Below, piece after piece: positions 1-8,588 of a DNA stretch of 64,000 bases. Every line of letters begins with the position of its first letter. Within the stretch, counting starts at the first letter, position 1. The stretch is taken from assembly GCF_009734405.1 (NCBI RefSeq), contig NZ_CP046453.1, forward strand, positions 2,739,753 to 2,803,752, written 5' to 3'. The DNA comes from Corynebacterium comes. Lineage in GTDB: Bacteria; Actinomycetota; Actinomycetes; Mycobacteriales; Mycobacteriaceae. Both the position numbers and the translations under genes were made by a program. The notes beneath the pieces were generated by a model. It did not search any database. It saw only the letters and a program-made list of their open reading frames with translations, and was not told the DNA's origin.

Positions 1-95
1 ATGAACCAGGCGTTGCCGCTGCCCATGAGGCCGAAAACGGTGTCGGTGTACTCGGCGACTGTTGCCGCGACCGTGTCCGACACCGTATCTGTCAT
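1..95 (-). CDS. 5' fragment of a CDS, possibly ThDP-dependent (acetolactate-synthase-like) enzyme
   Basis: Only the first 31 codons are inside the window. The ATG at 95-93 follows the leuS stop after four bases, so the two genes are probably cotranscribed and translationally coupled. The visible residues include AEYTDTVFGLMGSGNAWF, which resembles the N-terminal PYR-domain start of thiamine-diphosphate enzymes of the acetolactate synthase type (pattern VFGLMGNGN). The family call rests on this short stretch alone and is tentative. Confidence 0.45.
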   Translation of the reverse strand, partial: MTDTVSDTVAATVAEYTDTVFGLMGSGNAWF

Positions 96-99
96 GGGC

Positions 100-2946
100 C
101 TACTTCACCACGAGGTTGACCATGCGGCCCGGGACGACGATCTGCTTGATCAGGTTCCTGCCCTCCAGGTGGGCGGCCACGTTCGGCTCCTCCAGCGCGC
201 GGGCGATGATGGTGTCCTGGTCGGCGTCGGCAGGCACGTTCACGCGGGCGCGGACCTTGCCGTTGATCTGCACGGGCAGTTCGATCTCGTCGTCGACGAG
301 CCACTTCTCGTCGAAGGTGGGGAAGTCCACGAACGTGACGGTGCCGGTGTGGCCGAGGCGCTTCCACAGCTCCTCCGCGATGTGCGGGGCGACGGGCGCG
401 GCCATGACGATCAGCGGCTCCACGGCGGCTGCCGGAACAGCGCCGGGGTACGTCTTGGTCAGGTAGTTGACGTACTCGATCAGCTTGGCCACGACGGTGT
501 TCACGCGCAGGTTGGCGTAGTCGTCGCGCACGCCCGCGATGGTGCGGTGCAGCTGCTTGTTGTCGTCGTCGCTCAACGGGAGGTCCCGGGTGAGGGCGTC
601 ACCGTTCTCCTCGTCGACGACCAGGCGCCACAGGCGCTGGAGGAAACGCTGCGCACCCACGACGTCCTTCGTGGCCCAGGGGCGGGAGGTGTCGAGCGGG
701 CCCATGGACATTTCATAGACTCGCAGGGTGTCGGCGCCGTAGTTGTTGCAGATGTCATCCGGGGCGACGGCGTTCTTCAGGGACTTGCCCATCTTGCCGT
801 ACTCCTGGTTGACCTCCTCGCCCTGCCAGAAGAACCTGCCGTCCTTCTCCTCGACCTCCTCGGCCGGGACGTAGACGCCGCGGGCGTCGGTGTAGGCGTA
901 GGCCTGGATGTAACCCTGGTTGTACAGGCGGCGGTAGGGCTCGACAGAGGTGACGTGACCCAGGTCGAAGAGGACCTTGTGCCAGAAACGGGAGTACAGC
1001 AGGTGCAGCACGGCGTGTTCGACGCCGCCGACGTACAGGTCGACGCCGCCGCAGTCACCGTCGAACTGCGGTCCGGTCCAGTAGCGCTCGTTCTCCAGGT
1101 CGACGAACTTCTCGGAGTTGTTCGGGTCGATGTAACGCAGCTGGTACCAGGAGGAACCCGCCCACTGCGGCATGACGTTGGTGTCGCGGAAGTAGGTCTT
1201 CGGGCCGTCGCCCAGGTCGAGTTCGACCTCGACCCACTCCTTGGCCTTCGCCAGCGGGGGCTGCGGCTCGGAGTCCGCGTCCTCCGGGTCGAAGGACACC
1301 GGCTTGTAGTCCGCCACCTCGGGCAGCTCGACGGGGAGCATCTCCGCGGGCAGGGCGTGTGCCAGGCCCTGCTCGTCGTAGACGACCGGGAAGGGCTCGC
1401 CCCAGTAGCGCTGACGGGCAAACAGCCAGTCACGCAGCTTGTACTGGATCTTCTCTGTGCCCCTGCCCTCGGCGACGAGCCACGCGATGGTGCGCTCGAT
1501 GGCCTCGGCCTTGTTCAGCCCGTTGATGTCCAGGCCCTGCGTGTTCGCGGAGTTGACCAGGGTGCCGTCACCGGTCCAGGCGGCCTCGGTTATGTCGCCG
1601 CCGGCGACGACCTCCAGGATCGGCAGGCCGAAGACGGTGGCGAACTCGTAGTCGCGTTCGTCATGAGCCGGCACGGCCATGATGGCGCCCGTGCCGTACC
1701 CGGTGAGGACGTAGTCGGCGATGAACACCGGGATCTGCGTGCCGTTGACCGGGTTGGTGGCGTACACGCCCAGGAAGACGCCGGTCTTCTCCTTGTTCTC
1801 CTGTCGCTCGATGTCGGACTTCGCGGCGATCGCGGCGCGGTAGGCTTCGACGGCCTCCGCGGGCGTTGCGGCACCGTAGGTCCAGAGCCTGTCGACTCCC
1901 TCGTAGCTACCCGTACCCCCTGCCACCAGCTCGTCGACGAGCTCGTGCTCGGGCGCGAGCACCATGTAGGAGGCACCGAACAGGGTGTCCGGGCGGGTGG
2001 TGAACACGCGGATGGTGTGACCCTGGGCCGGGAAATCCACCTCGGCGCCGCGGGAACGGCCGATCCAGTTGCGCTGCATGGACTTGACCTTCTCGGGCCA
2101 GTCGAGCAGCTCCAGGTCATCGATGAGGCGGTCGGAGTACGCCGTGATGCGCATCATCCACTGGGAGAGGTTCTTGCGGAAGACGGGGAAGTTCCCCCGC
2201 TCCGAACGCCCGTCCCCCGTGACCTCCTCGTTCGCCAGAACGGTGCCCAGGCCGGGACACCAGTTGACCATCGAGTTCGAGCGGTAGACCAGGCGGAACC
2301 CGTCGACGGCCTCCTGCTTCTCCACGTCGCTCAGATCGTTGTAGTCCGAACCGTCCTTCGTGGTGCGGGTGCCGGCCTCCAGCTGCGCGATCAGCTCAGC
2401 GATGGGGCGGGCCTTCTGCTGCTCCTCATCGAACCAGGAGTTGTAGATCTGCAGGAAGATCCACTGCGTCCAGCGGTAGTACTCCGGGTCCGTCGTGGCG
2501 ACGGAGCGCCGACGGTCATGGCCCAGACCCAACGCATCCAGCTGGCGGCGCATGTTCTTGATGTTCGCCATCGTCGTCGTCCGCGGGTGCGTGCCCGTCT
2601 GGATGGCGTACTGCTCGGCCGGCAGACCGAAGGAGTCATAGCCCAGGGTGTGCAGGACGTTCTTACCCAGCATACGGTTGTAGCGGGCGTAGACGTCCGT
2701 GGCGATGTAACCCAGCGGGTGACCCACGTGCAGGCCGGCGCCCGAGGGGTAGGGGAACATGTCCTGGACGAAGAGCTTGTCCTCCGGCAGGGGCTGATCG
2801 GTGGCGAGGTCGCCGACCGGGTTCGGGGCGTTGAACGTGCCGTTGTCCACCCAGTACTTCTGCCAGCTGCGCTCGATGTCGTTGGCCAGCTGTGGGGTGT
2901 AACGGAACGCGGGAGTCGATGCGGTGCCGTCATTCGGAGTGCTCAT
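100..2946 (-). CDS. leuS: Leucyl-tRNA synthetase
   Basis: Class Ia aminoacyl-tRNA synthetase of 948 aa that charges tRNA-Leu in the cytoplasm. The HIGH signature appears as GLHVGHPLG at about residues 71-79 and the KMSKS loop as KMGKS near residue 717. Between them lies the editing (CP1) domain expected for LeuRS, and the C-terminus ends in the anticodon-binding region ([14 protein letters not shown]). The length is normal for the bacterial enzyme. The ATG at 2946 is preceded by TAGACT (complement of 2955-2960) with an 8-base gap and no Shine-Dalgarno sequence, so the transcript is probably leaderless. The next gene downstream starts four bases after the stop. Confidence 0.98.
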   Translation of the reverse strand: MSTPNDGTASTPAFRYTPQLANDIERSWQKYWVDNGTFNAPNPVGDLATDQPLPEDKLFVQDMFPYPSGAGLHVGHPLGYIATDVYARYNRMLGKNVLHTLGYDSFGLPAEQYAIQTGTHPRTTTMANIKNMRRQLDALGLGHDRRRSVATTDPEYYRWTQWIFLQIYNSWFDEEQQKARPIAELIAQLEAGTRTTKDGSDYNDLSDVEKQEAVDGFRLVYRSNSMVNWCPGLGTVLANEEVTGDGRSERGNFPVFRKNLSQWMMRITAYSDRLIDDLELLDWPEKVKSMQRNWIGRSRGAEVDFPAQGHTIRVFTTRPDTLFGASYMVLAPEHELVDELVAGGTGSYEGVDRLWTYGAATPAEAVEAYRAAIAAKSDIERQENKEKTGVFLGVYATNPVNGTQIPVFIADYVLTGYGTGAIMAVPAHDERDYEFATVFGLPILEVVAGGDITEAAWTGDGTLVNSANTQGLDINGLNKAEAIERTIAWLVAEGRGTEKIQYKLRDWLFARQRYWGEPFPVVYDEQGLAHALPAEMLPVELPEVADYKPVSFDPEDADSEPQPPLAKAKEWVEVELDLGDGPKTYFRDTNVMPQWAGSSWYQLRYIDPNNSEKFVDLENERYWTGPQFDGDCGGVDLYVGGVEHAVLHLLYSRFWHKVLFDLGHVTSVEPYRRLYNQGYIQAYAYTDARGVYVPAEEVEEKDGRFFWQGEEVNQEYGKMGKSLKNAVAPDDICNNYGADTLRVYEMSMGPLDTSRPWATKDVVGAQRFLQRLWRLVVDEENGDALTRDLPLSDDDNKQLHRTIAGVRDDYANLRVNTVVAKLIEYVNYLTKTYPGAVPAAAVEPLIVMAAPVAPHIAEELWKRLGHTGTVTFVDFPTFDEKWLVDDEIELPVQINGKVRARVNVPADADQDTIIARALEEPNVAAHLEGRNLIKQIVVPGRMVNLVVK

Positions 2947-3137
2947 GGTCGATCAGTCTAATCGGTGACGGGGAAGAGGCCCGGGATGGGGCAAGGGGTT
3001 TTCATGGCGGGTTCCGCCAACACTCCCACTCTTCGGCCGGATGCCGGAAGTTTCTGCCGTGAACACCAGGAACATATCAGGACATAGAAGTCAAATCGTG
3101 ACCCCGCGGAGGGGGCATGGCAGATAAAATAATCTGC

Positions 3138-3608
3138 ATGAACAAGTTCACGCGCTCCCTCACAGTCATCGCAGCCGCCTCCGCCCTCACCCTGGCAGGA
3201 ACCGGCGTCGCATCCGCACAATCCTCCAACCTCGGAAACCTCTCATCCTGGATCCCCGGCAACGAGACCGGCAACCAGAACCGTGGAGAGCGGGAGCTCT
3301 TCAACGCCGCAGAAAGTTGGGCCAAGCGCTCCACCGGAAAGAACTCGGCCACAGTCAACCACCTGGCACGGACCGCCAGCCTCCCCAGCGCCTGGCACCA
3401 TTCCGGCGTCTCAGGAACACAGACCGCTGAACGGTACGTCGGCAACAACACCCTGTACCGCTTCTACAAGGTGGAGAGGAACAACTACCGCCCCATGGTG
3501 AACAACTTCAATTCTTCCGGTCACCAACCGGGAAACTGGAAGAACTACGGCGTCCACGTCACCTCCGACAGCAACTTCCACTACGTGACCGTCGCCTACA
3601 CCCGGTGA
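3138..3608 (+). CDS. Secreted CAP/SCP-superfamily-like protein
   Basis: Small exported protein of 156 aa. Residues 1-27 form a Sec signal peptide (MNKFTRSLTVIAAASALTLA then GVASA cleavage). The mature part ends with NNFNSSGHQPGNW, GVHV and YVTVAY, which matches the C-terminal layout of CAP domains (SPGHR-NML, GVG, YWTQ), although the first half is divergent and the family call is moderate. I chose ATG 3138 rather than the in-frame ATG at 3117 because the TAAAAT box at 3125-3130 lies 7 bases upstream, the spacing of a leaderless promoter, and because it gives a clean signal peptide. A strong terminator follows. Confidence 0.7.
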   Translation: MNKFTRSLTVIAAASALTLAGTGVASAQSSNLGNLSSWIPGNETGNQNRGERELFNAAESWAKRSTGKNSATVNHLARTASLPSAWHHSGVSGTQTAERYVGNNTLYRFYKVERNNYRPMVNNFNSSGHQPGNWKNYGVHVTSDSNFHYVTVAYTR

Positions 3609-3620
3609 CCCCACGCCACC

Positions 3621-3650
3621 CGACCCCCGCCACCCGGCGGGGGTCGGTTT
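3621..3650 (+). terminator. Intrinsic terminator after the secreted CAP-like gene
   Basis: An 11-bp perfect GC-rich stem (3621-3631 with 3636-3646) with a four-base loop is followed by GTTTCTGTT. It lies 13 bases after the stop codon at 3608 and just before the convergent gene ending at 3669, so it may act in both directions. Confidence 0.85.
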
Positions 3651-3668
3651 CTGTTCCACCAGTCTCTC

Positions 3669-4292
3669 TCAGACCTGCTGCACCCTGCGCTGACCGAAGA
3701 TACCCGTCAAGAAGGCCCAGATGAACGCCGGCCAGAGGATGATCCGCTCCAGCAGTCCGGCGTATTCCAGGGCATTGAAGTCGAGGAACAGCCACAGAGC
3801 ACTCACCAGTCCCACCACGGCGACGACCTGACCTGCCCGGCATATCGCGCCGCGGTACTGGATCGCACTGCTGAAAACGGCCATCGGCAGCGCAAGGAGC
3901 TGGGGGATCGAGACGAAAGTGTGCTGATCGGGGCTGACGTCCAGGGGAATGAGACCGATCCCGAGGGTGCTCGCACCGGCCACCACCCACAGCAGACCCG
4001 CGAAGCGGTCGAAGCCGGCGGTGCGGGTACGGATGGTCGCCATACCGATCATCGCCAACCCACTGATCGCCATGCTGGCGTTGACCAACTGATGCGCCGG
4101 TGAACACACCTGGACCGAGCGGTAGTAGTAGTTGACCGTGGTGCAGGTGGTCGCACCCAGATCACTGATGGTGTTGCCCACCCAGTCGTAGGGCGGTGAG
4201 AAGTGTCTCGCAGCGACAATCTCGACAACAATGCCCAGCACCAGGAGGAGGGCAAAGCCCGTGAGCGCGGCGCGGCGTACATCGACCTTCAC
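3669..4292 (-). CDS. DUF998 family integral membrane protein
   Basis: A 207-aa polytopic membrane protein with about six hydrophobic segments. Typical DUF998 features are visible: a first helix after a short basic N-terminus (residues 10-28), a periplasmic stretch DWVGNTISDLG, and the conserved SPDQHTF segment near residue 125. Two cysteines flank the YYYRSVQV stretch and could form a disulfide outside the membrane. The GTG start at 4292 has GAGGAG about 8 bases upstream. The function of DUF998 proteins is unknown. The gene converges on the secreted CAP-like gene. Confidence 0.8.
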   Translation of the reverse strand: MKVDVRRAALTGFALLLVLGIVVEIVAARHFSPPYDWVGNTISDLGATTCTTVNYYYRSVQVCSPAHQLVNASMAISGLAMIGMATIRTRTAGFDRFAGLLWVVAGASTLGIGLIPLDVSPDQHTFVSIPQLLALPMAVFSSAIQYRGAICRAGQVVAVVGLVSALWLFLDFNALEYAGLLERIILWPAFIWAFLTGIFGQRRVQQV

Positions 4293-4404
4293 GCAAGCCT
4301 CTCCTCTGAAGTTTTCGGCGGGAAGTGATTCATCTGACCTTAACGCAGAAACTTATGGATCCGCCGGAGTTCCGGCCATCGGATCCGAGGGAAGCGGAGG
4401 ACAA

Positions 4405-4596
4405 TCAGCCCTTCTCGAAGACCATCACCAGACCTTCCACACCCCCGGGCCCCACCCGGCCTTTGACGTCCACCGATGTCATGGACTTGTAGCGCCATCC
4501 TTCCCGGCCGTGGTCGTTGAGGATCTTCTCCAGCTTCTTCGCGGAAAGCCTGCCACCAATGAGGCCTTCACGGACCTCCACCACTTTGTATTCCAT
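4405..4596 (-). CDS. DUF4177 small cytosolic protein
   Basis: A 63-aa soluble protein matching DUF4177: the N-terminal MEYKVVEV strand, a KKLEKILNDHGREGWRY helix with the characteristic EGW motif, and a final strand VMVFEKG. The function is unknown. The ATG at 4596 lies 6 bases behind a TAGAAT -10 box (complement of 4603-4608), so the mRNA is probably leaderless. That box overlaps the -10 of the divergent gene at 4620. Confidence 0.8.
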   Translation of the reverse strand: MEYKVVEVREGLIGGRLSAKKLEKILNDHGREGWRYKSMTSVDVKGRVGPGGVEGLVMVFEKG

Positions 4597-4602
4597 GAAT
4601 TA

Positions 4603-4612
4603 ATTCTAGGAT
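4603..4612. promoter_or_regulatory. Overlapping divergent leaderless -10 elements
   Basis: TAGAAT on the minus strand (4603-4608) is 6 bases from the DUF4177 ATG, and TAGGAT on the plus strand (4607-4612) is 7 bases from the ATG at 4620. The two boxes share two bases, so two polymerases cannot occupy them at once. Inferred from spacing and the TAnnnT pattern. Confidence 0.55.
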
Positions 4613-4619
4613 GGATGAC

Positions 4620-5042
4620 ATGCTCAGACTGCTGTTCATCGTCATCGGTGGGATCAGTCTGTTCCTCGGCGTCCTGGGCATCTTCCTGCCGCTGCTGCCG
4701 ACGACCCCTTTCCTCCTGCTCTCCGCGTTCCTGTTCGCACGCAGTTCGGAGCGCCTGCACACGTACCTGGTCAACCACCGGGTGCTGGGGGAGTACATCT
4801 CGAACTACTACAACAACACGATGACGCGTTCCCACAAGCTCCGCACCGTCGGCCTGCTGTGGGTGAGCATCGTGCCGTCGTCGGGCTTCCTGGCCTGGTC
4901 CGACATGCGCATTCCGGCCGTCATCCTGCCGCTGATCGCCGCCGCCGTGACGGTACACATCCTCACTCTGCGTCCGAAGGGTGCCGGCACCGCAGACCGT
5001 GGCGAAGATGAGACCCCGATGACTGCTCAGAGGCAACCGTGA
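4620..5042 (+). CDS. YbaN/DUF454 family membrane protein
   Basis: A small inner-membrane protein of 140 aa. It shows the DUF454 signature: a first helix, then GIFLPLLPTTPFLLLSAF and the downstream RSSERLHTYL segment, followed by two helices near residues 80-120. The role of the family is unknown. The upstream in-frame ATG at 4611 is possible, but ATG 4620 is favoured because TAGGAT (4607-4612) sits 7 bases before it, as for other leaderless genes here. It is divergent from the DUF4177 gene with only 23 bases between the starts. Confidence 0.75.
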   Translation: MLRLLFIVIGGISLFLGVLGIFLPLLPTTPFLLLSAFLFARSSERLHTYLVNHRVLGEYISNYYNNTMTRSHKLRTVGLLWVSIVPSSGFLAWSDMRIPAVILPLIAAAVTVHILTLRPKGAGTADRGEDETPMTAQRQP

Positions 5043-5087
5043 CATTGACCAGGTGAGCCGAGAAACCAGGGGGTAATCTCCCGGTGC

Positions 5088-6371
5088 ATGAACAGACGAA
5101 ACTCAGCCGCGGAGGACCGACGCGTCATCGCCGCCACCACCATCGGAACGGCGATCGAGTGGTACGACTTCTTCCTCTACGCCGCCGTCGCGGGTCTGGT
5201 GTTCAACCAGGTGATGTTCGGACAACTCGATGCGGGTGCGGCGACGATCGTCTCCTTCCTCAGCGTCGGGCTGTCCTTTCTCTTCCGCCCGCTCGGCGCA
5301 GTCCTCGCGGGGCACTTCTCGGACCGGCTGGGGCGCCGCATCATCCTCATGGTCACGCTCATCGCCATGGGCGGGGCCACCACGGCCATCGGGCTCCTGC
5401 CCACCTACGACTCGATCGGACTCGCCGCACCTCTGCTGCTGGTCTTCTTCCGCATCATCCAGGGCATTTCCGCGGGAGGGGAGTGGGGCTCGGCGGTGCT
5501 GCTGGCGGTGGAGCACGCGCCCGTCGAGAAGCGGGGCCTGTTCGGGGCGGGGCCTCAGGCCGGCGCACCTGCCGGACTGCTGTTGAGTTCGGGCATGCTT
5601 GCGCTGATGAATGTCATCGCGCCGGGGGACGCGTTCATCGAGTGGGGCTGGCGTGTGCCGTTCCTGCTGTCGATCGTGCTGATGTTCGTCGGCTGGTGGA
5701 TCCGCCGTGGGGTGGAAGAATCCCCCGTGTTCGAGGAAATGACCGGCATGGCCCACAGCCCGCTGCGGACGCTGCTGCGCGACCACTGGCGGAAGGTCCT
5801 CATCGCGGCGCTGGTGTTCGCCGGCAACGGCACGGTGGGTTACATGGTCGCCGGTGGCTACATCCAGAGCTACGCATCCACTCAGCTGGGCATGAGCCGG
5901 GGAACGGTGCTGTGGGCGGTGACGGGGGCGGCGGTGGCGTGGCTCGTGTCCACCGTCTTCGCCGGCGCGCTTTCGGACCGCATCGGGCGCAGGAAGACCT
6001 ATCTCGGCGGCTTCGTCTTCCAGTTCCTCGCGGCGGCAGCGCTGTTCCCCCTGGTGGACATGCGGGAAACCGGGTGGTTGTGGGCGGCGATGCTCCTTCT
6101 GGGCGTGGCGCTGGGACTCACCTACGGCCAGCAGGCGGCGATGTACGCGGAGCTCTTCCCCACGCCGGTGCGTGGTTCGGGCACGTCGCTGACGTACGCC
6201 ATCGGCGCCATCCTCGGCGGCGCTTTCGCGCCCACCATCGCCGCAGCCCTCGTGCAGTCCACCGGCTCGACGTACAGCGTCACCGTCTATCTCTGCGTTG
6301 CGACGACCATCGGGTTCCTCGCCGCCCTCTCCCTTCGGGACCGCACGGGGGTTCCCCTCACCGCAAACTAG
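5088..6371 (+). CDS. MHS-family MFS transporter (metabolite:H+ symporter)
   Basis: A 427-aa major facilitator of the metabolite:H+ symporter family (ProP/ShiA/KgtP type). Visible marks are GTAIEWYDFFLY in helix 1, the loop motif GHFSDRLGRRIIL between helices 2 and 3, the repeat GALSDRIGRRKTYLG in the second half, and about 12 membrane segments. The substrate is not predictable; family members move organic acids or osmolytes with protons. TAATCT at 5074-5079 lies 8 bases before the ATG, which suggests a leaderless transcript separate from the upstream gene. Confidence 0.85.
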   Translation: MNRRNSAAEDRRVIAATTIGTAIEWYDFFLYAAVAGLVFNQVMFGQLDAGAATIVSFLSVGLSFLFRPLGAVLAGHFSDRLGRRIILMVTLIAMGGATTAIGLLPTYDSIGLAAPLLLVFFRIIQGISAGGEWGSAVLLAVEHAPVEKRGLFGAGPQAGAPAGLLLSSGMLALMNVIAPGDAFIEWGWRVPFLLSIVLMFVGWWIRRGVEESPVFEEMTGMAHSPLRTLLRDHWRKVLIAALVFAGNGTVGYMVAGGYIQSYASTQLGMSRGTVLWAVTGAAVAWLVSTVFAGALSDRIGRRKTYLGGFVFQFLAAAALFPLVDMRETGWLWAAMLLLGVALGLTYGQQAAMYAELFPTPVRGSGTSLTYAIGAILGGAFAPTIAAALVQSTGSTYSVTVYLCVATTIGFLAALSLRDRTGVPLTAN

Positions 6372-6405
6372 ACAGCTTGGTCTAGGGTCTGCTATTCTCG
6401 GTTCA

Positions 6406-6488
6406 CGATCAAGAAGCTCAGCCACACGGCCCCCGGCCGGCTGACTGGCAACCGCCACTCGTAGGACGGTGCCCCCGAGGGAAGATCG
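6406..6488 (+). ncRNA. SAM-I/IV-superfamily riboswitch (SAM-IV-like)
   Basis: The RNA opens with CGATC (6406-6410) and closes with GATCG (6484-6488), giving a P1 stem. Inside are a P2 arm CTCAGCC/GGCTGA, the conserved junction CTGGCAACC, a P3 arm ACCG/CGGT and the core GGTGCC, which are the marks of the SAM-I/SAM-IV aptamer fold. A GC-rich hairpin (6488-6512) follows P1 and could be the downstream pseudoknot helix or a switch in the translation-control region. TATTCT at 6393-6398 is a plausible -10. It precedes the small gene at 6541, whose ribosome site is 37-42 bases after P1. Called from motif memory, without covariance modelling. Confidence 0.75.
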
Positions 6489-6540
6489 GCCCCGCGCGAA
6501 CACGCGGCGGGGAAGATACGAGCACGAGGAGATGACTCCC

Positions 6541-6894
6541 ATGACACACGAATGCACCGGTTACAGCCCCGGCCATGCCGTCCACTGGATCCAGGCGGGG
6601 CTCACCATGAAGAAGCCCGGGGAGATCAAGAAGGTCTGCGCCCTGGCCCACGATGAGCACTGGCTCACCTTCGAGATGGACGGCGAGCTGCACCGGGTGT
6701 GGAACCATGACCCCGAGAAGGTGAAACGCTTCCACGACGCCGCCGTCACCCTGCAGATGATCCCGAACACGGCCAGCACACCGTTGTTCTTCACCTCCGT
6801 GAAACTGCTGCGGATCCCGGTCGGCAGTGACGCCATGGATCTCTACCCCAGCTGGGACGGCCCCACCGACTGCTCCCGCCGCGAAGAACACTAG
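6541..6894 (+). CDS. Small unknown protein under a SAM-type riboswitch
   Basis: A 117-aa soluble protein that I do not recognise. It has a Cys/His-bearing N-terminus (MTHECTGYSPGHAVHW), a charged middle (LTFEMDGELHRVWNHDPEKV) and no signal peptide or membrane helix. I chose ATG 6541 over ATG 6532 because GAGGAG (6526-6531) is then at a normal distance. Control by a SAM-sensing leader suggests a role in methionine, SAM or sulfur metabolism. Its stop overlaps that of the convergent transporter gene by four bases. Confidence 0.7.
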   Translation: MTHECTGYSPGHAVHWIQAGLTMKKPGEIKKVCALAHDEHWLTFEMDGELHRVWNHDPEKVKRFHDAAVTLQMIPNTASTPLFFTSVKLLRIPVGSDAMDLYPSWDGPTDCSRREEH

Positions 6895-8102
6895 ACCGGC
6901 TCGGTGCGCTCCACCTCGCGGACCCTGCTCATCCGTCCCTTGGCGAAGCGGTTGACGATCAGCGCGATCGCACCATCACCGGTGACGTTCGCGGCGGTGC
7001 CGAAGGAGTCGATGGCAATGTAGGCCGCGATCATCAGGGCCACCTGCTCATCGGTGAAGCCCAGCATGGACGACAGCAGACCGACGGCCGCCATGATCGC
7101 TCCGCCAGGCACACCCGGCGCGGCAACCATGGTGACGCCGAGCATGAGGATGAAGCCGACGGCCAGGGCGGGGGAGACCTCGAGATCGGACATGTGGACG
7201 ATGGCGAAGGCGAAGAGGGTGATCTTCACCATCGAGCCCGCCAGGTGGATCGTCGCGCACAACGGGATGACGAACCCGGCGACGTTCTGGTCGACCTTGT
7301 TCTTCAACGTCGCGGCGTAGGTGACGGGGATGGTCGCGGCGGAGGATGAGGTACCCAGCGCGGTGGCGTACGCCGGCAGCATGTTCTTGAACGCGACAAA
7401 GGGATTGATTTTGGCCACTGCGCCGGCGACGCCGAACTGGAAGGCCAGGAACACGAAGGTCATCGCGATGGCGAGGATGATCACCTTGCCGAACACCTTG
7501 AGGGTGTCGGTGAGGTTGCCGTTCATTCCCATTGTCAGGAACATGCCGAAGATGAACACGGGCAGCAGGGGGATGACGAAGGAACCGATGACCTTCATGA
7601 TCACCCGTTCCAGGTCCTGCGAAGCCTTGAGGAGAGTCTCCGACTTCACGGCGGTCATGGCCAGGCCGACGCAGAACGCGAGCAGCAGGGCGGTCATCAC
7701 CTCGAAGGGCGGGGGCATCTCGATCTGGAAGTAGGGGGTGATCGCGCCCTCGTCGATGTCGGAGATGCCGGTGTTCACGGACTCCTCGCCGAGCAGCGAC
7801 GGGTACGCACTGATCGCCACCGCGTAGGCGAGCAGGCCCGCCAGGATGGTTGAGGCGTAGGCGATGCCCGTGGTGATGCCGAGCCACTTACCGGCGCCGC
7901 GCCCCAGGCCGGCGATGGCGGGGGTGATGAGCGCGAAGATGAGGACCGGAACGAAGAAGCCGAGGAAGTTGCCGAACAGGCTGTTGAAGGTGGCGAACAC
8001 CCGGGCCAGCCACTCCGGGAAGAAGAAACTGCCGATGATGCCGAGGATGACTGCGACCAGCACCCTGAACAACAGATATTGCGAGAGTCGCTTGAGGTTC
8101 AT
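6891..8102 (-). CDS. Dicarboxylate/amino acid:cation symporter (DAACS family)
   Basis: A 403-aa secondary transporter of the GltP/DctA/SstT fold. Diagnostic motifs are the serine-rich re-entrant loop GTSSSAATIPV (about residue 247), the second loop MVAAPGVPGGAI, and DSFGTAANVTGDGAIALIV in the last helix. The family imports glutamate, serine/threonine or C4-dicarboxylates with Na+ or H+; the precise substrate cannot be read here. Length and helix pattern are complete. Confidence 0.88.
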   Translation of the reverse strand: MNLKRLSQYLLFRVLVAVILGIIGSFFFPEWLARVFATFNSLFGNFLGFFVPVLIFALITPAIAGLGRGAGKWLGITTGIAYASTILAGLLAYAVAISAYPSLLGEESVNTGISDIDEGAITPYFQIEMPPPFEVMTALLLAFCVGLAMTAVKSETLLKASQDLERVIMKVIGSFVIPLLPVFIFGMFLTMGMNGNLTDTLKVFGKVIILAIAMTFVFLAFQFGVAGAVAKINPFVAFKNMLPAYATALGTSSSAATIPVTYAATLKNKVDQNVAGFVIPLCATIHLAGSMVKITLFAFAIVHMSDLEVSPALAVGFILMLGVTMVAAPGVPGGAIMAAVGLLSSMLGFTDEQVALMIAAYIAIDSFGTAANVTGDGAIALIVNRFAKGRMSRVREVERTEPV

Positions 8103-8146
8103 ACCCCGAAATTTACCCCAGCATCCACGGACTACAATGATTCCCC

Positions 8147-8587
8147 ATGACCGTCATCGGTGTGATCCTGCTTGTCCTCGCCGTAGCCCTGCTACTGTTC
8201 GGCACCCTCTCGTGGGCGAAGAAGCTCCCGGGTAACCCGATCTTCGGCCTCCGGGTGCCGGAGGTCCGTAAGTCGAAGGCGGCGTGGGAAACCGCGCATG
8301 CCGTCGCCGGTCCGGTCTGGACCTTCGGCGGAGTGGCGCTGCTCTTCGGCGCGCTGATCTCCTTCATCGCGAGCGGCTGGATGTGGGTCCTGCCGGTCGT
8401 CTCGGTGCTGCTTGCCGTCGCCGCGCTCGGTGGCGGCGCCAGCGCCGGCGCCCGGATGGCCTCGCTTCTCGACGCCGAGGAGCACGCCGAAGGCGGCTGC
8501 GGGGAGAACTGCAACTGTGGCGCCCCTTCCCCCGAGGTGGACGTCGACGCCCTGCGCCGCGCCGCCTCCCAGGCGGACCAGCAGTAG
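8147..8587 (+). CDS. SdpI-like membrane protein with Cys-rich tail
   Basis: A 146-aa protein with about four membrane segments. The segment KLPGNPIFGLRVPEVRKSKAAWETAHAVAG resembles the SdpI/YhfL C-terminal family (NxxFGlRtp...WxkahrlaG), so this is an SdpI-type protein of the corynebacterial sort. An unusual cytosolic tail carries GGCGENCNCG, a possible metal-binding cluster. TACAAT at 8133-8138 lies 8 bases from the ATG, indicating a leaderless mRNA. The physiological role is unknown; SdpI of Bacillus is an immunity protein, but no toxin gene is adjacent. Confidence 0.7.
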   Translation: MTVIGVILLVLAVALLLFGTLSWAKKLPGNPIFGLRVPEVRKSKAAWETAHAVAGPVWTFGGVALLFGALISFIASGWMWVLPVVSVLLAVAALGGGASAGARMASLLDAEEHAEGGCGENCNCGAPSPEVDVDALRRAASQADQQ

Positions 8588-8588
8588 A

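Noticed and set aside
1..2961. 986-codon plus-strand open frame
   Set aside because: It lies wholly antisense to leuS, whose motifs are certain; high-GC codon bias leaves the opposite frame open.
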